Shown: piece by piece, positions 48,229-57,475 of the stretch
Numbering within the stretch: position 1 is the first letter of the stretch
Layout of the letters: each line of letters opens with the position of its first letter
Origin: Cytidiella melzeri
Lineage: Eukaryota > Basidiomycota > Agaricomycetes > Polyporales > Irpicaceae
Reading direction: 5' to 3'
DNA length: 64,000 nucleotides
Assembly: GCA_022592445.1 (NCBI GenBank)
Contig: JABYQR010000191.1
Span: 1-64,000, forward strand
The notes under the pieces: model-generated
What the model saw: the letters and a program-made list of their open reading frames with translations, nothing else
The model's database searches: none
What the model was told of the DNA's origin: nothing
Position numbers and translations under genes: made by a program

Positions 48229-50066
48229 GGCGAAGACCACTCGGTGACATCCGTCACGAACAATCTCTTGGTTTTTTTTTTCTATGCACCACATATACAC
48301 AAAATATATTCCACCATTCTCGCTCTTCTTTTCCGTTCTTTCCCGACTTTCCTCTTCTGTTTTATCATAAAAACCGCCGTAGCAGTAGTAACCCCCTGAT
48401 TTATCCCGGGTAGTAGTAGCCCTGATATCTCTTCATAGTAGTAGTCTTTCTCTCTCTCTCTCTCTCTCTCTCCCCTCTTCCGAACCCATCTGCCCTCCAT
48501 CCGCTCTTCACCTTTCATCCCATTCTGGCTCTGGGCACCCGCGACCTTTCTTACCAGATCACGTCCTGGTGAGTAACTTACTGCGCTCCTTCCATATCTC
48601 TCTGACAATATTTCCAGACTAAGCAACCAGTGTGCTGTCCATTGCAGCCTGCTCAGTCTCGACCTATTTCCCCGCGACCGGACAACCCTCATCCGCTTCC
48701 GGACGTCAACGTTCTTTACCCTACGCGTCGTCTCCTACGCCCTTAAGAGACAAACACAACTCCCTGTCATTTCACCGCCTTCAAGTCTATTTCAACGTCG
48801 ATATGATCTTGCGCGCGACCGCCCCGCTCGCCTCGACGTTGTACTCGAATATGACAAGAAGTAACCTTTGGGACATCTTCCGTCTTTGGGGTCTTGCTCC
48901 GCTCCACTTTGCAGTCACCCACTTCGATTTCCACCTATACCAATGTTGCTTGCTTCCGCCCGAGCACAGCAATAACGTATTCTACTGAATCGGAAGTGAT
49001 AGCTGAGCTCGAGTGACCAATTGTATCAAGCATATAATTCCCCTTCTTCTCTTTGAATCCGTACCCATGATATTGGAAGAAATCTGTGAGCTCAGCGTTG
49101 CAGTTATAAAAGTTGCAGCTCCGACTGCGCACATGTTCCTAGTATACTGGGTAAATGAATACCGTGGATTTTCACCGAGTTTGCTCTCAACAAACAAGCA
49201 TTTCAAGCCGACTCGAGTGTGCTCATTTAAATGATCCGGACATACAGGCTGGGTAGTTGCAAGAACAAAAACAATCGAGATTAATCCTCACTCATTCTCA
49301 CACGAATAATACTCTGTCCAGATCATTTAGGTAGACTGTGTCAGTCTACCACGTTAGTAGACTAGCAGTCTCGGCACACCCTGCAAAGTCTGTAAGAAAT
49401 CGTGCGTGCGGTCGTCTGCGCGACTCGATTGCGTTATGAGCTAATGATTACTAGATACAAATTCCATGGCTTACATGCATACATGTACGTACCGACGGAT
49501 GTAGACTTTAGAAGCATAAACTTGAAACAACATGAAACCAAAGCCGGGATTAAGGCAATATTGTGGCGCAGATGTGGTGCAGCTTGAAACTCAAACTGAA
49601 ACTTCGACAAAGTTCCGTGTACAGGCTCTTGATGGCCAGTTCAAAGCAATGCAGGTAGTCACGCTCGGAATAACGTGTCGGAGGTGACCTTGGCCTTCTT
49701 CCCTTCAGGCTATTCTGTCGGTAGCTTTCAACCAGTGGCTGAGCGGGAGGAAGCACTGATGGTGGTCACACCCTAACCTGGGCTACAGCACTACCATCAA
49801 ACCCTGAAATGCGGACGTTCCTGGCCCCTGGGTGTATTCTCCTGTTGGTTGCTTCATCACTGCACATGACAGTATATATAAAGCCCCATGTCACCATCCT
49901 TGTACTTTAGCACACCCCCATCATCCCAAGTCATTTCATTGCTTCAGCGCTGGCCGTTCAGTACTTATTGTCTGCTGCACTTGTTTTAGGACACTGTACT
50001 GAAATTTTCCTGGTAGCTAGCTGTCTTCTCAGCCCTTTCAAATGTTGTAAACACCCTTGACATCTT
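48229..50066. other. Intergenic region with CT microsatellite and TATA box
   Basis: Start of the gene-poor part. A CT repeat lies at about 48,446-48,473 (TTTCTCTCTCTCTCTCTCTC). At 49,013-49,080 a segment matches the 3' flank of the small secreted gene at 50,772 (see findings). TATATATAAA at 49,873-49,882 is a good TATA box for the gene starting at 50,067. No other gene is supported; short open frames are unconvincing. Confidence 0.55.
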
Positions 50067-50603
50067 ATGATTCCTATCATGAGGCCCTTAACCTTCTTCA
50101 TTTTGTTTGCTGCTGTTGTCATCTGCATATTTTGTGCTGTGGCTGTGTCTGCGGCCCCATATGGGCCGTATGTTGACTCAAACAACTCCAACTTGAAGAG
50201 ATATGGCACAGCCAAAGTATCCAACTTGAATGATGTAGTTCATGCACCTCATCTCATCAAACGGGTACCACCTTTTGCAAGACTCCTTGCAAAGTTTAGA
50301 ATGCAAGTACGCCCAGCACTGCCATCACTACCGGGACCTTTGCCAACACCACTGAGACCTCTGCCAACTCCATCAAGACTGCTTTCAACTCCACCAAGAC
50401 CACTTCCAGCACTTCCACCAAGACCACTTCCAGCACTTCCACCAAGACCACTTCCAACACTACCGTCAAGACCACTGCCAACGCCACCAGTGATGCTGCA
50501 GAGACTGCCAGCAATGCTGGCATCATCACAAAAACAGGCGGCAGATCCATCATTCAAACTTTTGGACAGTCTGTCGGAAGATAACAAAAATCCTTGGCAT
50601 TGA
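50067..50603 (+). CDS. Small secreted protein candidate, repeat-containing
   Basis: Unknown function. The first ATG reads MRPLTFFILFAAVVICIFCA-type hydrophobic sequence (residues 5-30), a good signal peptide ending near SAAPYGPY. LKR and IKR (residues about 45 and 67) are Kex2-like processing sites. In the annotated unspliced frame the C-terminus is Pro-rich, with repeated RPLPALPP units from a 24-bp minisatellite (50,391-50,455). An alternative is an intron from 50,216 to about 50,298 (donor GTATCC, acceptor TTTAG) that shifts to a Ser/Thr-rich frame (NTTETSANSIKTAFNSTKTT and on to FGQSVGR, stop 50,582). The same frame then reads GFNPTWVPEATADAMRKWLI to a stop at 50,699. Which frame is used cannot be decided by eye. 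A TATA box lies 185 bp upstream. Confidence 0.5.
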   Translation: MIPIMRPLTFFILFAAVVICIFCAVAVSAAPYGPYVDSNNSNLKRYGTAKVSNLNDVVHAPHLIKRVPPFARLLAKFRMQVRPALPSLPGPLPTPLRPLPTPSRLLSTPPRPLPALPPRPLPALPPRPLPTLPSRPLPTPPVMLQRLPAMLASSQKQAADPSFKLLDSLSEDNKNPWH

Positions 50604-50838
50604 GCATTCAAAGGGGCTTCAACCCCACATGGGTGCCAGAGGCCACAGCAGACGCCATGCGGAAGTGGCTCATTGCCAACCCAGGCAGGATGCCTGCCTA
50701 GTTGAGTCTGATCTGGATGGGTGTTAATGTGGAATACATGTGAGGAGCAGTAGTGGTAGTGGGGTGGTGGTGACCAGTTGTATCAAGTATTAAACCCTGT
50801 TTTTGCTTCTTGAATCCATACACATGATTGTCATTGTC

Positions 50839-50843
50839 AATGA
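50839..50843. repeat. Target-site duplication, left copy
   Basis: AATGA here matches AATGA at 55,877-55,881, immediately outside the two LTRs of the Copia element. Confidence 0.8.
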
Positions 50844-51173
50844 TATTGCAGGGTTACGAGAGAGCCGCTCTAGTGTACGCGAAGCGTTGTAGTCTCAGTA
50901 AGCCTCGAGAAAAAGAGGTACTAGAATGTAATTGCACTGCTAACCTAGTGTACGCGAAGCGTTGTAGTCTACAGTGCATCAGACAATGTAAAGACAGTGT
51001 ATAGAATGAATGAACTAACCTCAGTAAGCCTCGATAAAAAGAGGTACTGAGGACAAAGAGTTCGGTCGCCCGAAGATTGAAAACTACGGGCGCTCATACG
51101 CTACACTATAGTCCGTAAAAGGAAAGTGTTGTTCATACCTGATGAACCGTACCGAAAACCTTCGATTCCAACA
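50844..51173 (-). repeat. 3' LTR of the Copia element
   Basis: Runs from TATTGCAGGG to TTCCAACA on the plus strand. It contains two internal repeat pairs: CTAGTGTACGCGAAGCG twice, holding the small hairpin ACGC-GAA-GCGT, and CAGTAAGCCTCGA twice, continuing into a CCTC...GAGG stem. It lies at the left because the element is on the minus strand. Confidence 0.9.
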
Positions 51174-51194
51174 CGCCCACTCAGCAGGTATGAA

Positions 51195-54100
51195 CTACAA
51201 TTGGCCCATACCATCCAGAAAACGACTGTGCTTCTCGCGAGCGAGAGGCTTTGTCATGATGTCAGCAACCTGGTCTCCAGTGGGAACATATTCAGGTAGA
51301 ATAAGGCCGTCGTCGTATGCATCGCGCGTGAAGTGATATCGGACCGCGATGTGCTTCGTGCGTTCGTGGTGTTCCGGATTCTTGATCAGGGCAATGGCGG
51401 ACTGATTGTCAATGAGGAGAGGGACAGTGTAAGAAGAAGAAAGATGTCCAATCTCAATAAGAAATGCGCGAAGCCAAATGGCTTCCTTGGTGGCGTGCGA
51501 AGCTGCCATGTATTCGGCCTCAGTGCTCGAAAGAGCGGTTGAATGCTGTCGCTTCGATGACCAGCTAATGGCGCCACCGGATAAGATGAAAACGTATCCA
51601 GTGATCGAGCGTCGATCGTTGGGGTCCGAGGCCCAGTCAGCGTCGACATAGCCAATGAGGTCGGCCGAAATCGAATTGCGTGCGTCCGGAGGAGTTCCGC
51701 AATACGTGAGGCGGAGGTCTTTGCTACCTCGAAGGTAACGGTAGACCCGGGTAATAGCGAGTAGGTGTTCTCGACCTGGGGTTGCGGCGTGCTTGCTCAA
51801 GGCGCCCACTGAATAGGCAAGATCGGGTTGAGTCCCAATCATTGCGTACATCAGCGAGCCGAGCATTGACTGATACTGCTTGACGTTGACCTCGGACTCG
51901 TTAGCGGGAAGCTTGATGAGTTTCGAGTTGGGGTCCATAGGAGTGGAGACCAGTCGACTGTCAGAAAGTCTGAAGCGGTCGAGGATAGTGGTGATGAACT
52001 GTCGTTGTGACAGCTCGAGAATGCGGCGTGGGCGGTCGCGTATGATCTCCATGTTGAGGATCCATCGGGCCTCGCCTAAATCGGTCATCTCAAACTCGCG
52101 GTGGAAGCTTGCCTTGAAAAGGTTGATGACCTTGACGTCCTTGGAGACAATGAGCATGTCGTCGACGTAGACGGCGCAGATGACAGGCGTGCCACTCTCC
52201 ATCTTGAAGAAAACAGCGTGGTTGTGATGCGATCGAGTGAAACCACGGTCAGTGAATTCCTTTGCGAGCCGCTGGTACCATTGGCGGCTGGACTGCTTTA
52301 GGCCGTAGAGAGACTTCTTCAGCTTCCAGACGGAGCTGTCATTGCCTTCGAAGCCGGGAGGAGGCTTCATGTAGATCTCCTCGTTGAGATCACCGTTGAG
52401 GAAAGCGGACTTGACGTCCATCTGGTGAATTTCGAGGTCCTCTTGAGCAGCAAGAGCGAGAATGGTGCGAATTGATGTGAATTTGGAAACCGGCGCAAAC
52501 GTATCGTTGTAGTCGACTCCTTCAACCTGCGTAAAGCCCTTTGCGACGAGACGTGCCTTGTGCTTGACAATTTCACCGTCTGGTCCACGCTTAATGGCAA
52601 AGACCCAGCGGCAGTCTACAAGGGTCCGGTCCTTAGGCCTCTCCACCTCGTCGTACAGCTTCGCCTTGAGGAAAGCTTCCATCTCTGCAACACACGCAAG
52701 TCTCCATTCGAGAGCGTCTGGCCGTGCCATAGCTTGAGCGTAGGTGCGTGGTGGTTCGTCGAGTGAAGCCTTGAGAGCGTGCTGTTGCTCTGCTTCCTTT
52801 GCCTTTGCGACCGCTTCAATGGAGGCCTTGTCCCTGGAGTTCAAGTTGAACTTGGGATGGTCGTCCTGAGTAGGCAGTTGCTTAGTTCGAGTAGAACGCC
52901 GGAGTTCAGGAGCAGGTGCAGGAATGTGACGAGTGCGTGATCGAGTGGCAGGTCCGGGAGCAGGAGCGGCATCTGGTACAACGTCCTCAACAGGAGGTTC
53001 TGGGTGAGGAGAGGGTGCACGCGAGATGGCCTGTTCAGCATCGGATTCAACATCTTGTACATCCGTCGACGTGTTCAACATGTCCTCCTTGGGTGTAGAG
53101 TCTCTGCTGCAATACAGAGGGGCTGAAGATGGTGAAACATTGAGGGTATCGTCGATGTCGATGATGACGCGGTCTGGGTCTAGCATGGAGCCTTCATCAA
53201 AGATGACGTCGCGTGACTCGTAAATGCGACCAGAGGGGCGGTGAAGAACACAGTAGGCCTTGCGATGTTCAGCATATCCAAGGTGCACGCACTCGAGTGA
53301 CTTAGCATCGAGCTTCTTGCGCTTCTCCTCAGGAATGTGAACATAGGCTTTGCAGCCGAAGATGCGTAGATGGGCGACTGACGGTTTGTTGCCAGTGGAC
53401 GCCTCATATGGTGTCTTGCCATCAAGGGCGCGAGTCGGAGTACGTTGGAGGATGTGCGTGGCGTAGAGAACTGCGTGGCCCCAGTACGTCTTCGGAAGTC
53501 CAGCGTCCTTGAGCATAGTCCGTGCCATCTCCATGATCGTGCGGTTCATGCGCTCTGCGACACCATTTTCCTGCGGCGTGTAGGGATTTGTCTTCTCGTG
53601 GTGAATCCCTTTGCTGTGGAGAAACACCTCGAAATCGTCAGAGCAAAACTCGCCACCTCCGTCGCTACGGAAGTAGTTGCCTCGTTCACCAGTGAGGGCC
53701 TCAGCGCGAGCGTAGTAGTCCTTCGTGTGACTGAGAGTCTCACTTTTGTGCTTGAGAAGGTTGGTGACTGGGAGGTGAGAGGCTTCATCGACGTGGAGAG
53801 CGAAGTAGCGGTGACCTTGAGGTGTTTGGGTGTCCATTGGTCCGCAAACGTCAGCGTACACGCGGTTGAGGACGCGCGAGCTCTCGGTGTTGGATACCTT
53901 TGGAATGGGAAGACGAGTCTGCTTGCCCTCGAGGCAAGGGACGCAGATAGTCTTGGGGCGAGTCTGCTCACCGGTGATGTCCATCCCTTCGACCATGCCC
54001 TGTCGAACCATCTTTAAGACGGAGTCAACGTTGATGTGACCGAGTTGGCGGTGCCAAGTCGTGACGTCAGCCTTAGCGACGGGCTTGACGTTGGCCTTGA

Positions 54101-55124
54101 GCGCGGTGAGAGGGAGTGGAGAGTCGGCGGAGTGCGCGCCCACTGAAGCGATGTAAGCGCGAAGGACTGGGAATGGCGTCGAGTTCAAGACGTAGAGGCC
54201 TTGGGTACAAGAGGCGCAGCCTGCCAGTTGGCCATCGTCGCGAAGGATATCGCAAGAGTTGTCCTTGAAGGCGATGTGGAAGCCTTTCTTGGTGAGGTGC
54301 AAGACAGAAAGAAGGTTCCCGTTGAGTTCTGGTACGTGGTAGACGTCAGAGAAGAGCGACTTCTTTTTCTGGTTCGCGCCAACGTGGAGGTTGACGGCTA
54401 CGCGTCCAATGCCGACAGCTTTGATAGCGCGGTCGTCGCCTAGAAGGACCTGGAGAGGCAAAGCGAGAGGTTGGTACGTGAGGAACCAGTGGCGTTGCGA
54501 ACTCATGTGCACAGAGGCACCGGAGTCAATGATCCACTTCGAAGGGAGGTCGGCACGGCCGGCGTGACCGTTCACCATGAACAGCTGGAAGGTTTCAGAG
54601 TCCTCGCTGTGTTCCACGACGGCGACCTTTGCGTGCTCGCCCTCCTTCGACTTGTCCTTGTCCTTCCCTGCCTTGTCCTTCGAGGCCTTCTCCTCCTTAT
54701 CCTTCTTCATTTTCCTGCACTCCTCCGTCGGGTGGCCCTTCTTCTTACAGTAAAGGCACCGGACGTCCGACTTCTTGCTCTGCTGGCCGGACTTGGCCTT
54801 CCCGGTCTTGGCGAGAAGAGCGACCTGAGCCGGATCGCAACGCAAGTTCTCCTCCATGAGAATGGCGTTGATGACTACGTCGGTTGATGGCTTGTCGGTC
54901 GAGGCCATGAGTATGGTCGAGAGGACGGAGTACGAGGGAGTAAGGGACATAATCATCGCCGAAGCAATGATCGCGTCGTCGAGAGGTTGACCGAGAGACG
55001 TGAGAATGAAGCCTTTCTGGCGCATCGCATTGAGCTGGGGTTCGAGGGGCGTCTCGTCGGAGAGCGTGCCGCGGAAGAGGTCGGTGAGGAGCAGAACAAT
55101 TGTCTGCTTACCTTTGCCCTCGTA
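51195..55124 (-). CDS. Copia Pol polyprotein: protease, integrase, reverse transcriptase, RNase H
   Basis: Open frame of about 1,310 codons downstream of the in-frame stop; the first ATG is at 55,025. Domains in order: a CCHC zinc knuckle, CLYCKKKGHPTEEC (end of Gag, near 54,760); an aspartic protease, WIIDSGASVHMS (near 54,530); and GAG-pre-integrase, TTWHRQLGHINVDSVLKMV. Integrase follows with VYADVCGPMD, YFRSDGGGEFCSDDFE and NPYTPQENGVAERMNRTIME (the D, D and E residues). Reverse transcriptase has KARLVAKGFTQVEGVDYNDT, QMDVKSAFLNGDLNEEIYMK and YVDDMLIV; RNase H has GYVDADWASDPNDRRSITGY, STALSSTEAEYMAASHATKE. It ends EKHSRFLDGMGQL, stop at 51,195. All catalytic motifs look intact. Confidence 0.94.
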   Translation of the reverse strand, partial: YEGKGKQTIVLLLTDLFRGTLSDETPLEPQLNAMRQKGFILTSLGQPLDDAIIASAMIMSLTPSYSVLSTILMASTDKPSTDVVINAILMEENLRCDPAQVALLAKTGKAKSGQQSKKSDVRCLYCKKKGHPTEECRKMKKDKEEKASKDKAGKDKDKSKEGEHAKVAVVEHSEDSETFQLFMVNGHAGRADLPSKWIIDSGASVHMSSQRHWFLTYQPLALPLQVLLGDDRAIKAVGIGRVAVNLHVGANQKKKSLFSDVYHVPELNGNLLSVLHLTKKGFHIAFKDNSCDILRDDGQLAGCASCTQGLYVLNSTPFPVLRAYIASVGAHSADSPLPLTALKANVKPVAKADVTTWHRQLGHINVDSVLKMVRQGMVEGMDITGEQTRPKTICVPCLEGKQTRLPIPKVSNTESSRVLNRVYADVCGPMDTQTPQGHRYFALHVDEASHLPVTNLLKHKSETLSHTKDYYARAEALTGERGNYFRSDGGGEFCSDDFEVFLHSKGIHHEKTNPYTPQENGVAERMNRTIMEMARTMLKDAGLPKTYWGHAVLYATHILQRTPTRALDGKTPYEASTGNKPSVAHLRIFGCKAYVHIPEEKRKKLDAKSLECVHLGYAEHRKAYCVLHRPSGRIYESRDVIFDEGSMLDPDRVIIDIDDTLNVSPSSAPLYCSRDSTPKEDMLNTSTDVQDVESDAEQAISRAPSPHPEPPVEDVVPDAAPAPGPATRSRTRHIPAPAPELRRSTRTKQLPTQDDHPKFNLNSRDKASIEAVAKAKEAEQQHALKASLDEPPRTYAQAMARPDALEWRLACVAEMEAFLKAKLYDEVERPKDRTLVDCRWVFAIKRGPDGEIVKHKARLVAKGFTQVEGVDYNDTFAPVSKFTSIRTILALAAQEDLEIHQMDVKSAFLNGDLNEEIYMKPPPGFEGNDSSVWKLKKSLYGLKQSSRQWYQRLAKEFTDRGFTRSHHNHAVFFKMESGTPVICAVYVDDMLIVSKDVKVINLFKASFHREFEMTDLGEARWILNMEIIRDRPRRILELSQRQFITTILDRFRLSDSRLVSTPMDPNSKLIKLPANESEVNVKQYQSMLGSLMYAMIGTQPDLAYSVGALSKHAATPGREHLLAITRVYRYLRGSKDLRLTYCGTPPDARNSISADLIGYVDADWASDPNDRRSITGYVFILSGGAISWSSKRQHSTALSSTEAEYMAASHATKEAIWLRAFLIEIGHLSSSYTVPLLIDNQSAIALIKNPEHHERTKHIAVRYHFTRDAYDDGLILPEYVPTGDQVADIMTKPLAREKHSRFLDGMGQL

Positions 55125-55472
55125 TCACGTGTTGAGCTTCTCCCAAGCATCCTTCGCCAACGTAGTGTAGAGAACGCCATTCAGAGGCTCATCTCCGAGG
55201 GTGAGCGTGATTTGCGCGAGCGCCTCCTGGTTCGAGCGCATAAATTCTGCGTGCTCGTCCGGTTTAGTCGATCCAGGGTCCTTTTGCGTGCCATCGACAA
55301 TCCCCATCAGTCCGCACAGCTCGAGAACGGTTTTGATACGGTACTTCCACGTCTGGAAGTTCGAACCGTTGTCTTCCAACTTCCCAATGTCGAGAAGTTG
55401 ATTGGAAGCGGCCACTTGGCGGGATGATGAGGTTGGTGAGGGTGTAGCCGGAGGGTCAGGAGTGGTCGACAT
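55125..55472 (-). CDS. Copia Gag N-terminal part, ended by an in-frame TGA
   Basis: ATG 55,472 opens MSTTPDPPATPSPTSSSRQV, then LEDNGSNFQTWKYRIKTVLE (the UBN2/DUF4219-type Gag start) and continues to KDAWEKLNT followed by TGA at 55,127-55,125. The downstream frame continues without shift into YEGKGKQTIVLLLTDLF, so Gag and Pol were one reading frame. Whether the TGA is a mutation or a programmed stop cannot be told from one copy; in Copia elements a fused frame is usual, so damage is more likely. Confidence 0.85.
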   Translation of the reverse strand: MSTTPDPPATPSPTSSSRQVAASNQLLDIGKLEDNGSNFQTWKYRIKTVLELCGLMGIVDGTQKDPGSTKPDEHAEFMRSNQEALAQITLTLGDEPLNGVLYTTLAKDAWEKLNT

Positions 55473-55529
55473 ATTGAATTAAGAGAGTGTTAAGCTTGTG
55501 TTTAAAAAGAGCGGGGTTGATTATAAGCT

Positions 55530-55545
55530 TCCGGGGCTCATAACC
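55530..55545 (-). other. Primer-binding site matching the anticodon arm of initiator tRNA-Met
   Basis: Directly inside the 5' LTR the plus strand reads CCGGGGCTCATAACC, which matches the anticodon stem-loop of eukaryotic initiator tRNA-Met (GGGCTCATAACC, anticodon CAT). The minus (sense) strand is therefore complementary to an internal part of that tRNA rather than to its 3' end, as known for Drosophila copia and yeast Ty5, which prime from a half-tRNA. Confidence 0.75.
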
Positions 55546-55876
55546 TATTGCAGGGTTACGAGAGAGCCGCTCTAGTGTACGCGAAGCGTTGTAGTCTCAG
55601 TAAGCCTCGATAAAAAGAGGTACTAGAATGTAATTGCACTGCTAACCTAGTGTACGCGAAGCGTTGTAGTCTACAGTGCATCAGACAATGTAAAGACAGT
55701 GTATAGAATGAATGAACTAACCTCAGTAAGCCTCGATAAAAAGAGGTACTGAGGAACAAAGAGTTCGGTCGCCCGAAGATTGAAAACTACGGGCGCTCAT
55801 ACGCTACACTATAGTCCGTAAAAGGAAAGTGTCGTTCATACCTGATGAACCGTACCGAAAACCTTCGATTCCAACA
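55546..55876 (-). repeat. 5' LTR of the Copia element
   Basis: 331 bp, from TATTGCAGGG to TTCCAACA on the plus strand. Differences from the other LTR: T for G in CCTCGATAAAAA (near 55,608), C for T in GTGTCGTTC (near 55,834) and one extra A near 55,755. Carries the same internal repeat pairs. The promoter for the element should lie here. Confidence 0.9.
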
Positions 55877-55881
55877 AATGA
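55877..55881. repeat. Target-site duplication, right copy
   Basis: AATGA next to the end of the right LTR, identical to 50,839-50,843. Confidence 0.8.
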
Positions 55882-56208
55882 GACAAGGCTGGTACAAGAT
55901 GAGCAGAATATATTGCTCTTCTGTCCCAGTCCATAGTCTCTCACAAAATCATTGATCAACAGATCATTGTTTTGTGGTAATCTGCAATCACTGAGTACTG
56001 ATGTACTCTGTTCTCAAATCAGATGCCCTGGCAACTTGCCAACTAGCAATAACAGCCCAAGCATCTTCATTGCTTGTGTATGCGTGTAGTGAATAGCAAG
56101 GGTAAAGTAGCTAGCAATGGTAGCAAGGGGCTTCATTTATCTTGTCATCAATTTTGTGCCATGTCAACTCCTGATGCAATAACTGGTTGTAGTACTTGAT
56201 GAAAACTC

Positions 56209-56932
56209 ACTGCTGATGCACATCAGAAAAACATCATTGACATGCTATAAAAAGATAGGAGTTGTTGTAGATAGCCTGACTAGTCCTTATTTTTTTACAT
56301 TTTACCTCTAGTTTACCCCTTGTAAACCTCTTGCAAACCCTTTGCAAGCTCCTTGGATGTCTATCAAGCATCTGTATCACGTGGCTGAAACCCTCTACAT
56401 GGTCACATTTCTTGCTGCTATGTCTCACTGGCACATAACTCAGCTTATGTAAGACCACATGGTTACAAACACATGTCTCAGCCTATAGCTAGGGGTTGAT
56501 GTCATAGATACTTTCACATGGACTCCTATTGCTGTTGAGCTATTAATCTCTCCATGGTTATAGTGTTCTTACAAGTGTGAGACCTGAATACAAAGGCTGG
56601 TCTTTTTATAGAAAATTCTCTCATAGGTAGAAGTCTCGGCAGAGTCCAGACAATAGCTATTGTTTCTGTTTAGGTAGTTCTTTTGTTCTTTCATCACACA
56701 TGACTTCAGGCCAAGCCTGGTCTGTGCACACGTTATGAAGTCTATATAAGATGCTGCATGTACAATCTTGGTCCCCCATCTCGGCCTCTTGGTTTGTACT
56801 GGGCTAGGTAAGCAAACCCCCTCTGTACTACATAGCTGGTAGTCACAACACTAACTTGGTCTTTACTGGGCTATATACTTGCATAAGGTCTTATAGCTGG
56901 TGAATGCATTGTGCTTCACGCCTGCCACCTCC

Positions 56933-56964
<32 letters not shown>

Positions 56965-57015
56965 GCTGTCCACATTGTGTCCCTATTTGTCATGTCAAGC
57001 TCTGTCTCCATGTGA
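56209..57015 (+). repeat. Dispersed repeat copy A, promoter-bearing (LTR-like)
   Basis: A diverged copy of 57,476-58,293 in the same orientation. Shared landmarks in order: CACTGCTGATGCA, GCCTGACTAG, TTTTACCTCTAG, TATCACGTGGCT, CTCTACATGGTCAC, AGCTAATGTAAGACC or its variant, AGAGTCCAGACAATAGCTAT, CTATATAAGATGCTGCATG, ACTGGGCTAGGTAAGC, AACTTGGTCTTTACTGGGCT, CACCTGCCACC-like end, TGTCCCTA. The TATATAA box in a conserved position suggests an LTR or promoter-carrying element. No coding potential. Confidence 0.7.
56933..56965 (+). repeat. (TTG)11 microsatellite
   Basis: Eleven uninterrupted TTG units inside repeat copy A. Copy B has only two or three TTG units at the same place (58,238), so the array expanded after the copies separated. 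Confidence 0.9.
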
Positions 57016-57475
57016 GGGGTCAGAAATGTCTTGTTACATATGTTGTAATTCAATGACGCGCTAAGTGACGCGCCTCTTCCCATACAAGGAAACCCCGACT
57101 GATTCCATTCTCGTTTCCGCTCCGGTTCCTATTCATTCATATTTTCTGTCTCAGCCTATTTGTATTTGTACTATCCGTTCCGTTATCCATTCCGCACTGT
57201 ATCCTGTATCCGCGCTGCTTAATACGTGTTATCCTTTATTTTGTATTACTATAAAACCACTTGTATTTTCTATGATAATTTTATCTGCTCATTGCTCTCT
57301 CTCTCGTGCATTCGCATCCTCTCGCAACAACAACATATAACTTTCAGAAAAGGTTAGATGTGTCCTATCGATGTCTGAACTGCCTCATTCTCCTTGGAGC
57401 TGCCACAAGCTGTGGTCTGATGGTAACTCTTGCTCAAAGATAAAGTATTTTCTGTGGAAACAATTAGTTGCAGTG
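57016..57475. other. Spacer between repeat copies, no supported gene
   Basis: About 460 bp. AATGACGCGCTAAGTGACGCG at about 57,053 is a short direct repeat of TGACGCGC. A 91-codon open frame here (57,065-57,340) is Ser/Ile/Leu-rich and unsupported. Confidence 0.4.

Larger units (their letters stand above)
50844..55876 (-). mobile_element. Ty1/Copia LTR retrotransposon, nearly intact
   Basis: About 5.03 kb including two LTRs of 330 and 331 bp that differ at two bases and one single-base indel. The internal region encodes Gag and Pol in one minus-strand frame, with domain order protease, integrase, reverse transcriptase, RNase H, which is diagnostic of Copia. A primer-binding site follows the 5' (right-hand) LTR directly and a 5-bp duplication flanks the element. 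Gag and pol are separated by one in-frame TGA at 55,125-55,127 with no other disruption, so the element is young and only lightly damaged. It inserted about 240 bp downstream of the small secreted-protein gene. Confidence 0.95.

Noticed and set aside
50249..50611. Gly/Ser-rich minus-strand frame across the 24-bp minisatellite
   Set aside because: It is the reverse of the repeat in the secreted-protein locus; no start or promoter on that strand is evident, and the TATA box points the other way.
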